DNA of 53,368 nucleotides from Methylobacterium sp. (lineage in GTDB: Bacteria; Pseudomonadota; Alphaproteobacteria; Rhizobiales; Beijerinckiaceae), in assembly GCF_028290105.1 (NCBI RefSeq), contig NZ_JAQGKL010000189.1, positions 1 through 53,368 of the forward strand. Direction: 5' to 3'. The position numbers and the translations under genes are program-made. Below are positions 36,865-45,796 of the stretch, in pieces. The first letter of the stretch is position 1, and the number at the start of each line of letters is the position of its first letter. The notes under the pieces were generated by a model that was not told where the DNA came from, ran no database searches, and was given only the letters and a program-made list of their open reading frames with translations.

Positions 36865-38409
36865 TCAGGCGGCCACACGGGCACGCGCCATGTAGGATTC
36901 GAGGGCGGCGACCTCGCTCGCGCCGAAGCGCAGGCCGAGCTTGGACCGGCGCCAGAGCACGTCCTCGGCGCGGCGCGCCCATTCCGCCGCCATGAGGTAG
37001 TCGACCTCCGCACCGGTCAGGTCGGCGCCGAAGACCGGCCCGAGCTGGTCCAGGCTGGCGCCCCGCCCGAGGACGCGGGTGGCCCGCGTGCCGTAGGCGC
37101 GCACGAGGCGGGCGACGAGGGTCGCCGGAGCCCACGGATAGGCCGCCCGGACCTCGGCCGACAACGCACCGATTCCGTCCCGGGGAAAATCGCCGCCCGG
37201 CAGGGTGGCTCCGGCCGTCCAGGTGGGCCCGGCAAGAGCCGTGAGGTGCGGAGCGAGCTTCTCCAGGGCGTGCTCGGCCAGGCGCCGATAGGTGGTGATC
37301 TTGCCGCCGAAGACGGAGAGCAGGGGCGCCTGCCCCGGCGGGGCGTCGAGGTCGAGGACATAGTCCCGCGTCGCCTCCTGCGCGGCGCTCGCGCCGTCGT
37401 CGTAGAGGGGACGAACCCCCGAGAATGTCCAGACCACGTCCTGCGGGCGCACGGGATCGCGGAAATACGCGCTGGCAGCGGCGCAGAGATAGGCGATCTC
37501 GGCCGGGCTCGCGCGCACCGCGTCCGGCGGGCCGGCATGATCCTCGTCGGTGGTGCCGATCAGCGTGAAATCGCGCTCGTAGGGAATGGCGAACACGATG
37601 CGCCCGTCGCCGTTCTGGAAGATGTAGGCCCGGTCGTGCCCGTAGAGGCGCGGCACCACGATATGGCTTCCCCGGACGAGGCGCACGCCCGCCGACGCGT
37701 TCCGGCCGGCGACCTCCGTGAGGACCCGTGCGACCCAGGGGCCCGCCGCATTGACGAGAGCGCGCGCCCGTGCGTGCCCCACGGCGCCGTCATCCGCGCG
37801 GGTGTCGAGATGCCAGAGGTCGCCGACCCGTCGCGCCGCGGTCACGCGGGTCCGGGTCCGGATGTCGGCGCCACGCTCGGCCGCGTCCTGCGCGTTCAGG
37901 ACCACCAGGCGGGCATCCTCGACCCAGCAATCGGAATATTCGAACCCGCGCGCGGCGTGGCGCAAGGGGAGCCCCGCCTCGTCCCGGGACAGGTCGAGGC
38001 CGCGGGTCGCCGGCAGGGCTCTGCGCCCGCCGAGATGATCGTAGACGAACAGACCGAGGCGCAGCAGCCAGGCCGGCCGCAGGCCGGGCGCGTGGGGCAG
38101 GACGAAGCGTAACGGCCAGATGATGTGGGGCGCCATGTCCCACAGCCTTTCGCGCTCCATCAGCGCTTCCCGCACCAGGCGGAACTCGCCATGCTCGAGG
38201 TAGCGCAGGCCACCGTGGATCAGCTTCGTCGAAGCCGACGAGGTGGCGCCGGCGAGGTCGCCCTGCTCGAACAGCACCACCCTGGCGCCACGCCCGGCGG
38301 CATCCCGGGCGATCCCGCAGCCGTTCACGCCCCCGCCGATGACGGCGAGGTCATGGATGGCGTGTTCCCCGATCGCCGGCTCTCGGATCGCCTGCGACGT
38401 CTCGGACAT
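36865..38409 (-). CDS. glpD: Glycerol-3-phosphate dehydrogenase, aerobic
   Basis: A 514-residue FAD-dependent enzyme that oxidises glycerol 3-phosphate to dihydroxyacetone phosphate at the inner membrane and passes electrons to ubiquinone. The dinucleotide motif is I-G-G-G-V-N-G-C-G-I-A-R-D-A-A-G-R-G (~25-42), followed by S-S-A-S-T-K-L-I-H-G-G-L-R-Y-L. G-V-R-P-L-Y-D-D and V-F-G-G-K-I-T-T-Y-R also match the family. First gene of the glpD-glpK unit. A near-duplicated 15 bp sequence and a hairpin lie in the 194-base gap upstream. Confidence 0.95.
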   Translation of the reverse strand: MSETSQAIREPAIGEHAIHDLAVIGGGVNGCGIARDAAGRGARVVLFEQGDLAGATSSASTKLIHGGLRYLEHGEFRLVREALMERERLWDMAPHIIWPLRFVLPHAPGLRPAWLLRLGLFVYDHLGGRRALPATRGLDLSRDEAGLPLRHAARGFEYSDCWVEDARLVVLNAQDAAERGADIRTRTRVTAARRVGDLWHLDTRADDGAVGHARARALVNAAGPWVARVLTEVAGRNASAGVRLVRGSHIVVPRLYGHDRAYIFQNGDGRIVFAIPYERDFTLIGTTDEDHAGPPDAVRASPAEIAYLCAAASAYFRDPVRPQDVVWTFSGVRPLYDDGASAAQEATRDYVLDLDAPPGQAPLLSVFGGKITTYRRLAEHALEKLAPHLTALAGPTWTAGATLPGGDFPRDGIGALSAEVRAAYPWAPATLVARLVRAYGTRATRVLGRGASLDQLGPVFGADLTGAEVDYLMAAEWARRAEDVLWRRSKLGLRFGASEVAALESYMARARVAA

Positions 38410-38491
38410 GGGACACCTTGGAAATCGGCCCGTACCGCAGGGCCTATCACGAAGCGAAGGTCTCCTCGACCGGTCTTCCGAAATCCGTGTT

Positions 38492-38521
38492 CCAGGTCGT
38501 GTAGGCCCAGGTCGTGTCGGC
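38492..38521. repeat. Two 15 bp direct repeats before glpD
   Basis: CCAGGTCGTGTAGGC and CCAGGTCGTGTCGGC follow each other without a gap, one mismatch. They lie 83-112 bases upstream of the glpD start, where a repressor such as GlpR could bind. No database comparison is possible here. Confidence 0.45.
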
Positions 38522-38544
38522 CGGGACGGATGCCAGACCGCCGA

Positions 38545-38576
38545 TCGCTCACGCGGGGCGGACGATCAGTGAGCGA
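38545..38576 (-). terminator. Hairpin after the Nit1C operon
   Basis: TCGCTCAC (38545-38552) pairs with GTGAGCGA (38569-38576) across 16 bases. It lies 28 bases past the nitH stop on the minus strand. No T run is seen, so it is a candidate terminator only. Confidence 0.45.
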
Positions 38577-38603
38577 CGGCGGCGAAGGCCGCTTTGGGCG
38601 ATG

Positions 38604-39884
38604 CTATCGTGCAGTCCGGGCGGCACGGTGCGGCGACGCCGACGACCGGTCCAGTTGCGCCCGAACCGCGTCCGCCACATGCGCCGCGTCGCGGCCGACG
38701 GCCCCGAAGCGCCCCGAGCCCCACGTGTGCAGCCAGGGCAGGCCGACGAAGTAGATGCCGTCCTGGGCCGTCACCCCGCGCCGGTGTTTCGGGTGGCCGG
38801 CGCCGTTGAAGACGGGCGCATCGAGCCAGGCGAAGTCCGGGGTGAAGCCGATGCACCACAGAATCGCGCCGATGCCCGTTTCGGAAAGCGCCAGGCGGGT
38901 GGCCGGCGCATCCGGCTCCCAGACCGGCCTATAGGGCGCCTGCTCCGGCGCCGCGATCCCGGTCTCGGCGATGTGCTTGTCGATCGCCGCGTTGATGGCG
39001 TTGTAGGTCCGGTCGGCCCCGTCGAGGGCGGCCCTGAGCGTGTCGCGAAAGCGCAGGGCGCCGCCTTCGTAATCGTCCAGCACGCCGTAGAGGGCCATCC
39101 CTTCGCGGGCGAAGCGGCGCAGGTCGATGTCGCGCCCGCCATCCCGGCCGGTGACGTAGTGATTGGTGTTGTCGCGAACGCCGTCGCGCAGCGGGTGCTG
39201 GTCCACCGACATCTCGTAATAGCCCATGTCGGCGAGCCAGGCGACGACGTCCCGTCCGCGATAGAACCGGGCGCAGCGCGGCGCGTCGCCCACCGCCAGA
39301 TGAACCTTCCGGCCGGCGAGATGCAGGTCCTCGGCGATCTGCGATCCCGATTGCCCGGAGCCGACCACGAGGATCTCGCCCTCGGGCAATTGCGCGGGGT
39401 TGCGGTACTGGTTCGAGTGGATCTGCACGAGGGAAGCGGGCAGTTTCTCGGCCATGCGGGGGATGATGGGCTTGAGGTAGCCCCCGGAGGCGACCACGAC
39501 GGCATCGGCGGTGTAATCGCCCTCCGAGGTCCGGACGGCGTACCCGCCCCCCTGGGCGGGCTCGACGCGCAGGACCGAGACGCCCTCGCGGAGCGGCGGA
39601 TTCACCTTGGCGACGAAGCGCGCGAGGTAGGCGACGATCTCGTCCTTCCGCATGAACCCGTCCGGGTCCGGGCCGTCGTAGGGATGACCCGGCAGATCGC
39701 ATTGCCAGTTCGGCGTGACGAGGCAGAAGCTGTCCCAGCGCTGGGTGTTCCAGGTGTGGGCGGCCGTCTCGCGCTCGAACACGAGGTGGTCGATGCCGCG
39801 CTGCCTGAGGTGGTGGCTGACCGAGAGGCCGGCTTGTCCACCGCCGACGATGGCGACGGAGACATGGCGCGCGCGGGAGGTCAT
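38604..39884 (-). CDS. nitH: Nit1C flavin-dependent oxidoreductase (MSMEG_0569 family)
   Basis: A 426-residue FAD/NAD(P)H oxidoreductase of the flavin monooxygenase type. The FAD motif is [19 protein letters not shown] (~11-29), the NADPH motif is [15 protein letters not shown], and [11 protein letters not shown] and W-C-I-G-F-T-P-D-F follow. It matches the MSMEG_0569 family seen only in Nit1C-type clusters, where it is the last gene; the physiological substrate is unknown. It ends the cluster, 48 bases after nitG. The gene symbol follows naming of the cluster in Pseudomonas. Confidence 0.9.
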   Translation of the reverse strand: MTSRARHVSVAIVGGGQAGLSVSHHLRQRGIDHLVFERETAAHTWNTQRWDSFCLVTPNWQCDLPGHPYDGPDPDGFMRKDEIVAYLARFVAKVNPPLREGVSVLRVEPAQGGGYAVRTSEGDYTADAVVVASGGYLKPIIPRMAEKLPASLVQIHSNQYRNPAQLPEGEILVVGSGQSGSQIAEDLHLAGRKVHLAVGDAPRCARFYRGRDVVAWLADMGYYEMSVDQHPLRDGVRDNTNHYVTGRDGGRDIDLRRFAREGMALYGVLDDYEGGALRFRDTLRAALDGADRTYNAINAAIDKHIAETGIAAPEQAPYRPVWEPDAPATRLALSETGIGAILWCIGFTPDFAWLDAPVFNGAGHPKHRRGVTAQDGIYFVGLPWLHTWGSGRFGAVGRDAAHVADAVRAQLDRSSASPHRAARTAR

Positions 39885-39932
39885 GGCTGTCGCTCCGTCC
39901 GGGGAGGGGGATTTCGGTTCACGTCACGCGGT

Positions 39933-40214
39933 TCAGGGCTCGAAGGCTTCCACGGTCACGCGTCCGCCCGGATCCTGCGCGCGGGCGGCCGCCTCGATCC
40001 GGACCAACTGGTCGAGGGCCGACGTGCAGGCGAACCCGTACTTTTCGCGGACCCGCTCGCTGGCGATGGTGAGGGCCGCGCGGGACTTTTCGACGAAGTC
40101 GTCGAGGGCGTAGCTGTCCCCGGGCGCGAAATAGTCCGTCACCACGAGGGACGGCGAGTAGCAGGCCTCCCGCCGGCCATCGGGCCAACGGACGAGGAAG
40201 CGCATTTCGGGCAT
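39933..40214 (-). CDS. nitG: Nit1C small protein (MSMEG_0570 family)
   Basis: A 93-residue protein, MPEMRFLVRWPDGRREACYS then P-S-L-V-V-T-D-Y-F. It matches the MSMEG_0570 family of small nitrogen-starvation-linked proteins that recur in this cluster. No catalytic motif is visible and the function is unknown. Its ATG overlaps the stop of the glycosyltransferase by one base (TGATG), so it is translated from the same message. M4 (40205) is an alternative start. Confidence 0.82.
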   Translation of the reverse strand: MPEMRFLVRWPDGRREACYSPSLVVTDYFAPGDSYALDDFVEKSRAALTIASERVREKYGFACTSALDQLVRIEAAARAQDPGGRVTVEAFEP

Positions 40215-41410
40215 CACGGAACCTCGGTGGGGGCCGGCCAGGCGGTGGGAATCGCTTCCGCGCGGGCGCAGAAATCGTAAGTCGGCAAGTGGTGCGCGGC
40301 GCAGGCTCGCCAGGAATGGGTTCGCGCCACCGCGAAGCCGGCCCGGCGCAGACGCGCGCGCACCGGCCCCTCGACGGCCTCCGTCATGGCGCGGGCGAGG
40401 TCGACGGGGTCGGCGGGATCGACGAACAGGGTGTCGGCCCCGGTCAGGTATTCGGTGAAGGGTGCGCGCGCCGAGACAATCGTCGGGGTGCCGCAGGCCA
40501 TCGCCTCCAGGACGCAGAGGCCGAACCCCTCCGTCCAGGACGGGAAGGCCAGCATGTCGGCGCTGCGGTACAGAGCCGGCATCTCGCCTTGCGGGACCGG
40601 GCCGGTCTCGATCACCGGGCCACCCGGGCCGACGTCGAGTCCGAGGTCTACGAGGCTTGCCCGACAACGGGCGCGGTAGGCGGCGTGGTCGAGGAGCGAG
40701 GCACCCCCCGCCAGGAGGAGTTGCGCCCGGGGGTGACGCGCGCGCAAGAGCGCGAAGGCCTCGATGATCGCGGCGGTGTTCTTGCGCGCCTCGAAGCCGC
40801 CGACGCTCAGCACCACGGGCCCCGGGCCGATGCCCCAGCGCGCCCGAACCGGCGCATCCCGCGCGTCCGGCTCGGGACGGTAGACCGAAAGGTCGACACC
40901 GTTGCCCACGATCGTCGGCGCGACCCCGAACTCGGTCCGCAGCCCGTCCGCCCAGGTCCGGCTGACGCAGAGCAGGCGCTGTGCCTCCTGGATCGAGCGG
41001 ACCTGCCAATCGGCCAGGATCGAGTCCTGGAAGCTGTCGATGTGGTGGACCGTTCGCACGAAGCCGCGGATGCGGCGCCGGTGCTTCAGGGTCGCGAGTG
41101 CGTTGCCGCCGATGCCGTCATGGGCATGGAACACATCGAAGTCGCAGGCCGCCGGAGAGCCGAAATGGCCGAGGTAATCGTTGATCCGGGCGCGAACGAG
41201 ATCGACGGTGGAGCCCGACGCCGGCCTCGCCGCCACGGACACGGTCGGGCAGGCCGCCGGCCGGTAGAAGCCGCGCCCCGTCGGGTCTGGGGCATGCACC
41301 ACCGCCTCGTGTCCCGCCGCGCAGAGCGCTTCGGCCAGGGCCAGGCAATGGGCCACGCCCCCGCGCGGGTTGGTGGAATGCGTGAGGATGGCGATGCGCA
41401 GCCGTCTCAT
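40214..41410 (-). CDS. Glycosyltransferase of the Nit1C cluster (MSMEG_0565 family)
   Basis: A 398-residue GT-B fold glycosyltransferase, family GT4-like. The N-terminal half has I-L-T-H-S-T-N-P-R-G-G-V-A-H-C, and D-V-F-H-A-H-D-G; the C-terminal half has the sugar-nucleotide motif G-F-E-A-R-K-N and F-P-S-W-T-E-G-F-G-L-C-V-L-E-A-M-A-C-G-T-P. Donor and acceptor are unknown. This gene occurs in actinobacterial and some proteobacterial Nit1C clusters but not all. It overlaps nitF by four bases (ATGA) and nitG by one, so it is part of the operon. Its presence suggests the pathway product is a glycosylated small molecule. Confidence 0.9.
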   Translation of the reverse strand: MRRLRIAILTHSTNPRGGVAHCLALAEALCAAGHEAVVHAPDPTGRGFYRPAACPTVSVAARPASGSTVDLVRARINDYLGHFGSPAACDFDVFHAHDGIGGNALATLKHRRRIRGFVRTVHHIDSFQDSILADWQVRSIQEAQRLLCVSRTWADGLRTEFGVAPTIVGNGVDLSVYRPEPDARDAPVRARWGIGPGPVVLSVGGFEARKNTAAIIEAFALLRARHPRAQLLLAGGASLLDHAAYRARCRASLVDLGLDVGPGGPVIETGPVPQGEMPALYRSADMLAFPSWTEGFGLCVLEAMACGTPTIVSARAPFTEYLTGADTLFVDPADPVDLARAMTEAVEGPVRARLRRAGFAVARTHSWRACAAHHLPTYDFCARAEAIPTAWPAPTEVP

Positions 41411-42405
41411 GGGTGGCCATCCGGGGCCGTCGAACCGCACCCGATGAGGGGACTCGCCGCAAAGTCCCAGACCACGGCCTCGGCGCTCGCGGCGTCGCGG
41501 ACACGGGCGACCCGGCTCGCGTCGATCCCGCCGATGACGGCGGCGGCGATGTCCCGCCCGGCGAAGCGGGCCAGGATGGCGGGCACTTGCTCGGGCGGCG
41601 CCGCGAGAAGGAAGCCGAAGCTCGGGAAGGCGGTGAGCCAGCGTTCCAGGGCGACGCCCTCGGGGCGCGGGATCGCGTCGAGGTCGATGCATCCGCCGAC
41701 GTTCGAGCACTCGAACAGCATCAGCGCGGTGCCGACGACGCCCGCCATGCTGATGTCCTTGGCGGCCCGGCAGAGGCGATCTTCGGCGAGCCCCGGCAGG
41801 AGGGCGAGATCGCCGCGCAGGCGCTCTCCCGGCGCGCCCGTGGAGGCGTCCCAGTAGGGGTACGGCTCGCGGAAACGTCCGCGCAGGTCGATGGCGGCGA
41901 TCAATCGGTCGCCCGGCGCCGCGTCGAAGCTCGTGAGCAGGGCGGGGCCGGCGCGCCCCAGCACCGCGACCGCGAGGTTGGCCGACGCGGCGCGCAGGTT
42001 GCTGTGCCCGCCCACGACGGGGACGCCGTAGAGCCGCGCGGCCGCCTCGAGCCCCGCCAGGACCGGGTCGGCACCCGCCGCGTCCCTGGCCCAGAGAGCG
42101 TCGACCACCGCGAGCGGACGCCCGCCCATGGCGGCGACGTCGCTGAGGTTGACCATGATGCCGCAATAGCCGGCGAAATACGGATCGGCGGCGACGAAAT
42201 CTTCCATGAAGCCCTCGATGGCGAGGAGCAGGTGGCCGTCGCCGTCGGGAATCGCCGCGCAATCGTCGCCCACCGGGACCGGGCCCATGCGATCTCCCAG
42301 CCCGAGCCGGCGCATCACGGCGTCGATGTCGCGCTTGTGGGCCACGCCGCGCGCATCCGCGATGCCCTTCGCGATGGCGGCGAGGTCGAGCGCCACGGCC
42401 GTCAC
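41407..42405 (-). CDS. nitF: AIR synthase-related protein of Nit1C (Sll0787-like)
   Basis: A 332-residue PurM/ThiL/HypE-like protein that should bind ATP. The N-terminal segment V-P-V-G-D-D-C-A-A-I-P-D-G-D-G-H is the metal and ATP-binding block, then M-V-N-L-S-D-V-A-A-M-G-G and G-G-H-S-N are family blocks, and K-D-I-S-M-A-G-V-V-G-T follows. Relatives in this cluster have no assigned reaction. The start is a GTG at 42405 that overlaps the nitE stop as GTGA, and its end overlaps the glycosyltransferase ATG. Confidence 0.88.
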   Translation of the reverse strand: MTAVALDLAAIAKGIADARGVAHKRDIDAVMRRLGLGDRMGPVPVGDDCAAIPDGDGHLLLAIEGFMEDFVAADPYFAGYCGIMVNLSDVAAMGGRPLAVVDALWARDAAGADPVLAGLEAAARLYGVPVVGGHSNLRAASANLAVAVLGRAGPALLTSFDAAPGDRLIAAIDLRGRFREPYPYWDASTGAPGERLRGDLALLPGLAEDRLCRAAKDISMAGVVGTALMLFECSNVGGCIDLDAIPRPEGVALERWLTAFPSFGFLLAAPPEQVPAILARFAGRDIAAAVIGGIDASRVARVRDAASAEAVVWDFAASPLIGCGSTAPDGHP

Positions 42406-42947
42406 GCGGCCCGCCGGAGGGTGATGAGCCCATGCTCGGAATCCCGCATCGGCGGATAGGCGGCGAGATCCGCCTGCATCAGGTGATGCGGGCGACCGTG
42501 CAGGGTGGCCTCCTCGAGACTGTGCCAATCTAGGGACTGGAACAGGGCGACGTTGCCCGCCTGGACATGGGCGAGGAAGCGGGTGCAGCCCCGGGCGTGG
42601 GCGGAGGCGACCGCCACCTGGATGAGCCCGGCGCCGAGGGCCGCGGTGCCGCGAAAGGGCCGGGCGACGGCAAGCCGTGAGCCCCACCACTCGCCGGGAC
42701 GCTCCGTCACCGCGTGGATGCGCACGGTGCCCACCACCGCGTCCGGATCGCCGCCGATGGTGGAGAGCGCGCAGATCGGAATCGCGTGCGCGTCGACGCC
42801 GTCGCGGTCGTCATCCGCAAACAGCCCCTGCTCGGTGCAGAAGACCTGCCGGCGCAGGGCCGCGCAGGCCCGGCGCTCCCAGGGCGCGGTGGCGAACTTC
42901 ACCCGGAAGTGACTCGGCCGGTAGGGGGGCACGGGCTCGAAGATCAT
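42402..42947 (-). CDS. nitE: GNAT-type N-acyltransferase of Nit1C
   Basis: A 181-residue GCN5-related N-acyltransferase domain. L-R-R-Q-V-F-C-T-E-Q-G-L-F is the first helix, then V-G-T-V-R-I-H and a glycine-poor acyl-CoA loop V-A-R-P-F-R-G-T-A-A-L-G-A-G-L-I, then N-V-A-L-F-Q-S-L-D-W near the end. It is likely to acylate or rearrange an amine of the pathway intermediate; the substrate is unknown. It overlaps nitD by four bases (42944-42947) and nitF by four (GTGA). In MSMEG_0567 this domain and the AIR synthase-like domain are fused; here they are two genes. Confidence 0.87.
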   Translation of the reverse strand: MIFEPVPPYRPSHFRVKFATAPWERRACAALRRQVFCTEQGLFADDDRDGVDAHAIPICALSTIGGDPDAVVGTVRIHAVTERPGEWWGSRLAVARPFRGTAALGAGLIQVAVASAHARGCTRFLAHVQAGNVALFQSLDWHSLEEATLHGRPHHLMQADLAAYPPMRDSEHGLITLRRAA

Positions 42948-44098
42948 GCGCCGCCCCCTGAGCGCTCGTAGCTCGACAGGGCCGAGCAGGCTCCGCAGCG
43001 GCCGCAGCCGGCCTTGATCCCGGCCGAGGTCATCCCGGCCCGGCGCAGCATGTCGGCGAGGGGCTGCAGGATGGAATGCATGAAATCCGGCGCCGGCGCC
43101 GGATGGCTCTCCAGGGGCGTGCCCGAGATCGGCACGAAGGGCACCACGAAGGGATAGACGCCCCCGTCGATCAGGCGCTCGGCCATGGCGAGGATGGCGC
43201 GCGGCGCGTCGCCGAGGCCCGCGAGGATGTAGGTCGAGACCTGTCCGCGCCCGAAGACCGGCACGGCGGCCGCGAAGGCATCGTAGTAGCGCTCCAGCGG
43301 CACGCTCGCCTTGCCGGGCATGATCCGGGCGCGGACATCCGGCGTCACGGCCTCCAGATGCATGCCGAGGGCATCGACCCCCGAGGCCTTGAGGCGGGCG
43401 AACCAGCGGTCGTCGTCGGGGGGCTCGCACTGAGCCTGGATCGGCAGATCGACGGCGGCCTTCACCGCGAAGGCGCTCTCGCACAGGATGGCGGCGCCGC
43501 GATCGGTGGCGTTGGGCGTACCCGTGGTCATCACCATGTGCTTAACGCCGTCGAGCAGGACGGCGGCGCGGGCGACTTCCGCGAGTTGCTCGGGACTCTT
43601 GCGCGCGATGGTGCGGCCCGCCGAGAGCGACTGTCCGATGGCGCAGAACTGGCAGGTCCTGGTCCGGCTCTGGTAGCGGATGCAGGTCTGGAGCACCGTG
43701 GTGGCGAGCACGTCGCGCCCGTGCAGCACGGCGATCTTCGAATAGGGCACGCCGTCGAAGGTCGAGAGCGCGTAGAAGCGCGGCTTGCCGGGAAACGTCG
43801 CCCGCCCGATCACCACGCCGTCGTGCTCGATCTCCGAGACTCCGTCCGGGTCGGGGCGCCGGACCAGGAAGGGCGAGTCGAAGGCTGCCCCGGTATGGAC
43901 CGGCACCATCACGGTGCGGCCCGCGATGGTCAGGGCCTTGTGGTCGGAGGGACCGGCGCCGCCGCGCCGGCTGGCGACCCCCGCGCGGGTGTCGGAGAGC
44001 CTAACCCCGAAGGATTGCAGCGCGTTGATCAGGCGCTCCGTCGGCATCCCGGCCGAGACCGGCGGGGAGGGGCGCTGCGTCGAAAGCGGGATGCTCAT
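42944..44098 (-). CDS. nitD: Radical SAM protein of Nit1C (MSMEG_0568 family)
   Basis: A 384-residue radical SAM protein. The cluster cysteines appear as C139-x9-C149-x2-C152 in [14 protein letters not shown], a wider first gap than the usual C-x3-C-x2-C. The C-terminus has an extra cluster of cysteines (A-G-C-G-R-C-G-A-C). [10 protein letters not shown] and A-Q-C-E-P-P lie between. Reaction unknown. The ATG at 44098 has GGAG eight bases upstream; a second start at 44047 (MPTERL) would be in frame. The 5' end overlaps the 3' end of nitC by 98 bases, in another frame. Confidence 0.88.
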   Translation of the reverse strand: MSIPLSTQRPSPPVSAGMPTERLINALQSFGVRLSDTRAGVASRRGGAGPSDHKALTIAGRTVMVPVHTGAAFDSPFLVRRPDPDGVSEIEHDGVVIGRATFPGKPRFYALSTFDGVPYSKIAVLHGRDVLATTVLQTCIRYQSRTRTCQFCAIGQSLSAGRTIARKSPEQLAEVARAAVLLDGVKHMVMTTGTPNATDRGAAILCESAFAVKAAVDLPIQAQCEPPDDDRWFARLKASGVDALGMHLEAVTPDVRARIMPGKASVPLERYYDAFAAAVPVFGRGQVSTYILAGLGDAPRAILAMAERLIDGGVYPFVVPFVPISGTPLESHPAPAPDFMHSILQPLADMLRRAGMTSAGIKAGCGRCGACSALSSYERSGGGA

Positions 44099-45062
44099 GG
44101 TCGAGGCTCCGGAGGTCGGGCTGCGCGGGGGCGGGGCGATGAATCGTCGAGGCCGGCCGGTCGTCGTGGAGGAGGCTGAGGAGCTCGGGGCGGGCGTAGT
44201 GGCCCACCGAATCCATCATGCGCTTGCGCTTCGTCACCAGCGCGAGGTCCATGTCCGCGATGAGGATGCCCTCGCCGGCACCCAGGGGATCGGCGAGGTG
44301 GCGGCCTTCGGGCGAGACGATGGCGGTGCAGTTGCCGCCCCGGCAGGCTCCGCGCAGGCGCTCGTCCGGGCAGACCTGCGCCACCTGTTCGTCCGTGAGC
44401 CAGCCCGTGGCGTTGACGACGAAGCAGGCCGCCTCCAGCGCGTGATGGCGGATCGTCACCTCCATCTGGTCGGCGAAGATCTGGCCGACCAGCGAGCCCG
44501 GGAACTGCGCCGCGTGGATCTCCTCGTGCCGGGCCATCAGGGCGTAGCGGGCGAGGGGGTTGTAGTGCTCCCAGCAGGCGAGCGCGCCGACGCGTCCCAC
44601 CGCCGTCTCCACCACGGCGAGGCCGGCCCCGTCGCCCTGACCCCAGATCATGCGCTCGTGATAGGTCGGCGTGATCTTTCGGCGCTTGAGCTTCAGGGTG
44701 CCGTCGGCATCGAAGACCAGCTGGGCGTTGTAGAGCGAGCCGTGGTCGCGCTCGTTCACGCCGAGCACGATCACGGCGCCATGGCGCCGGGCGGCGGCCG
44801 ACACCGCCTGCGTCACCGGCCCCGGCACCGTGACGGCGCGCTCGTAGAGGCGCAGGTGCTCCGCCCCCTGCTGGGCCGGGGGCAGCACGAAGGAGAAGTA
44901 AGGGTAGTAGGGCACGAAGGTCTCCGGGAAGACCATGAAGCGCGCGCCCTTGCCCGCCGCCTCGTCGATGGCGTTGAGCACCCGCTCCAGGGTTCCGTCC
45001 GGCCTGTCGAGATCGGGGGCGATCTGGATTGCGGCGGCCCGCACGATCCGGCTCTCCGACAT
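44001..45062 (-). CDS. nitC: Nitrilase of the Nit1C cluster
   Basis: A 353-residue carbon-nitrogen hydrolase of the Nit1 type. The catalytic triad is visible as Glu47 in F-P-E-T-F, Lys129 in R-R-K-I-T-P-T and Cys163 in L-A-C-W-E-H. It hydrolyses nitriles to acid and ammonia; relatives in this cluster are associated with growth on cyanide or cyanide adducts. The ATG at 45062 has GGGAGGA seven bases upstream; the frame is open to 45098. Its C-terminal ~33 residues are encoded in the overlap with nitD, which is unusually long but leaves both proteins full length. It lies 66 bases downstream of nitB. Confidence 0.93.
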   Translation of the reverse strand: MSESRIVRAAAIQIAPDLDRPDGTLERVLNAIDEAAGKGARFMVFPETFVPYYPYFSFVLPPAQQGAEHLRLYERAVTVPGPVTQAVSAAARRHGAVIVLGVNERDHGSLYNAQLVFDADGTLKLKRRKITPTYHERMIWGQGDGAGLAVVETAVGRVGALACWEHYNPLARYALMARHEEIHAAQFPGSLVGQIFADQMEVTIRHHALEAACFVVNATGWLTDEQVAQVCPDERLRGACRGGNCTAIVSPEGRHLADPLGAGEGILIADMDLALVTKRKRMMDSVGHYARPELLSLLHDDRPASTIHRPAPAQPDLRSLDHEHPAFDAAPLPAGLGRDADGAPDQRAAILRG

Positions 45063-45128
45063 GGGCGATCCTCCCGGCGATGGTGGCGGCCACGTCACGC
45101 GTGGCTGCCGGGGACGGTGGTGCGGTCG

Positions 45129-45611
45129 TCAGACCGTCCAGGTGTCGAGGATCACCGCGTTGTCGCGCTTGTGCAGGAGGATGCAGTCGAGGACGTCGAG
45201 GGGGTTGATCATGCGGATACCCTCGATGAAGGCCGCCTCGCCGTGGCCGTAGAGGGCCTGCGTCGAGAACCGACAGGCATAGACCTTGCCGCCTTCCTCC
45301 ATGAACTTCGTGATCTGGTTGTTGAAGTTCAGGTGGCCCGGAAACGCCTCGTCGCCGAGCCTGGGAAAGCCGCGCTGGACGCCGAGGGTGATGCCAGGGC
45401 CGTAGAGCAGGATCGAGGTCTCGAAGCCCTTGCGCTGAAGGCGGGTGGCCTGGAGCAAGTTCACGAGGCCGATCGAGCCCTCGAACGCCACCGTGTGGAA
45501 GGTGACGAGCGCCTTCTGGCCCGGTTCGGCCTTCACGTCCTCGAAGACCTTCTCCTCGTAATCGACCAGGACATCGCCCTTCTTGTGAGGCTCGCGGTTC
45601 ACGGCAGGCAT
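45129..45611 (-). CDS. nitB: Nitrogen-starvation response protein (Sll0783/MSMEG_0572 family)
   Basis: A 160-residue protein with the family pattern: [29 protein letters not shown] at ~20-48, then [15 protein letters not shown] and the end C-I-L-L-H-K-R-D-N. It resembles DsrE/F-like alpha/beta folds, but no function is established. The Synechocystis relative Sll0783 is strongly induced by nitrogen starvation. AGGAG precedes the ATG at 45611; a frame extends to 45731 but the family start is here. First gene of the cluster, with a sigma-54-like element 66-80 bases upstream of the start codon. Confidence 0.92.
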   Translation of the reverse strand: MPAVNREPHKKGDVLVDYEEKVFEDVKAEPGQKALVTFHTVAFEGSIGLVNLLQATRLQRKGFETSILLYGPGITLGVQRGFPRLGDEAFPGHLNFNNQITKFMEEGGKVYACRFSTQALYGHGEAAFIEGIRMINPLDVLDCILLHKRDNAVILDTWTV

Positions 45612-45676
45612 GGTCTCGCTCCTGAAATGGGCAGGACCGCCGAGGGTGAAGTCCGCGCGGTCGCCACGAGAACATG

Positions 45677-45691
45677 GCAAACGCCGTGCCA
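45677..45691 (-). promoter_or_regulatory. Sigma-54 -24/-12 promoter for the Nit1C operon
   Basis: Read on the minus strand, TGGCAC-GGCGT-TTGC matches the sigma-54 consensus TGGCAC-N5-TTGC at every fixed base. The GC of the -12 box would put the start of transcription near 45665, leaving a leader of about 54 bases before the nitB ATG and its AGGAG site. Sigma-54 control fits nitrogen-regulated genes. An enhancer-binding activator would be needed in trans. Confidence 0.75.
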
Positions 45692-45796
45692 GGAGAATGC
45701 CACCAACGGTCCCAGCAATGATCGCTCTCATGATACGTACAATAAATCACTCAATGCCTCGCTCACGAGACGGAAATTGATCTCGGAATACACGCA

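Noticed and set aside
45612..45731. An N-terminal signal-like extension of the Sll0783-like protein
   Set aside because: It would place the sigma-54 element inside the coding region, and the AGGAG site belongs to the ATG at 45611.
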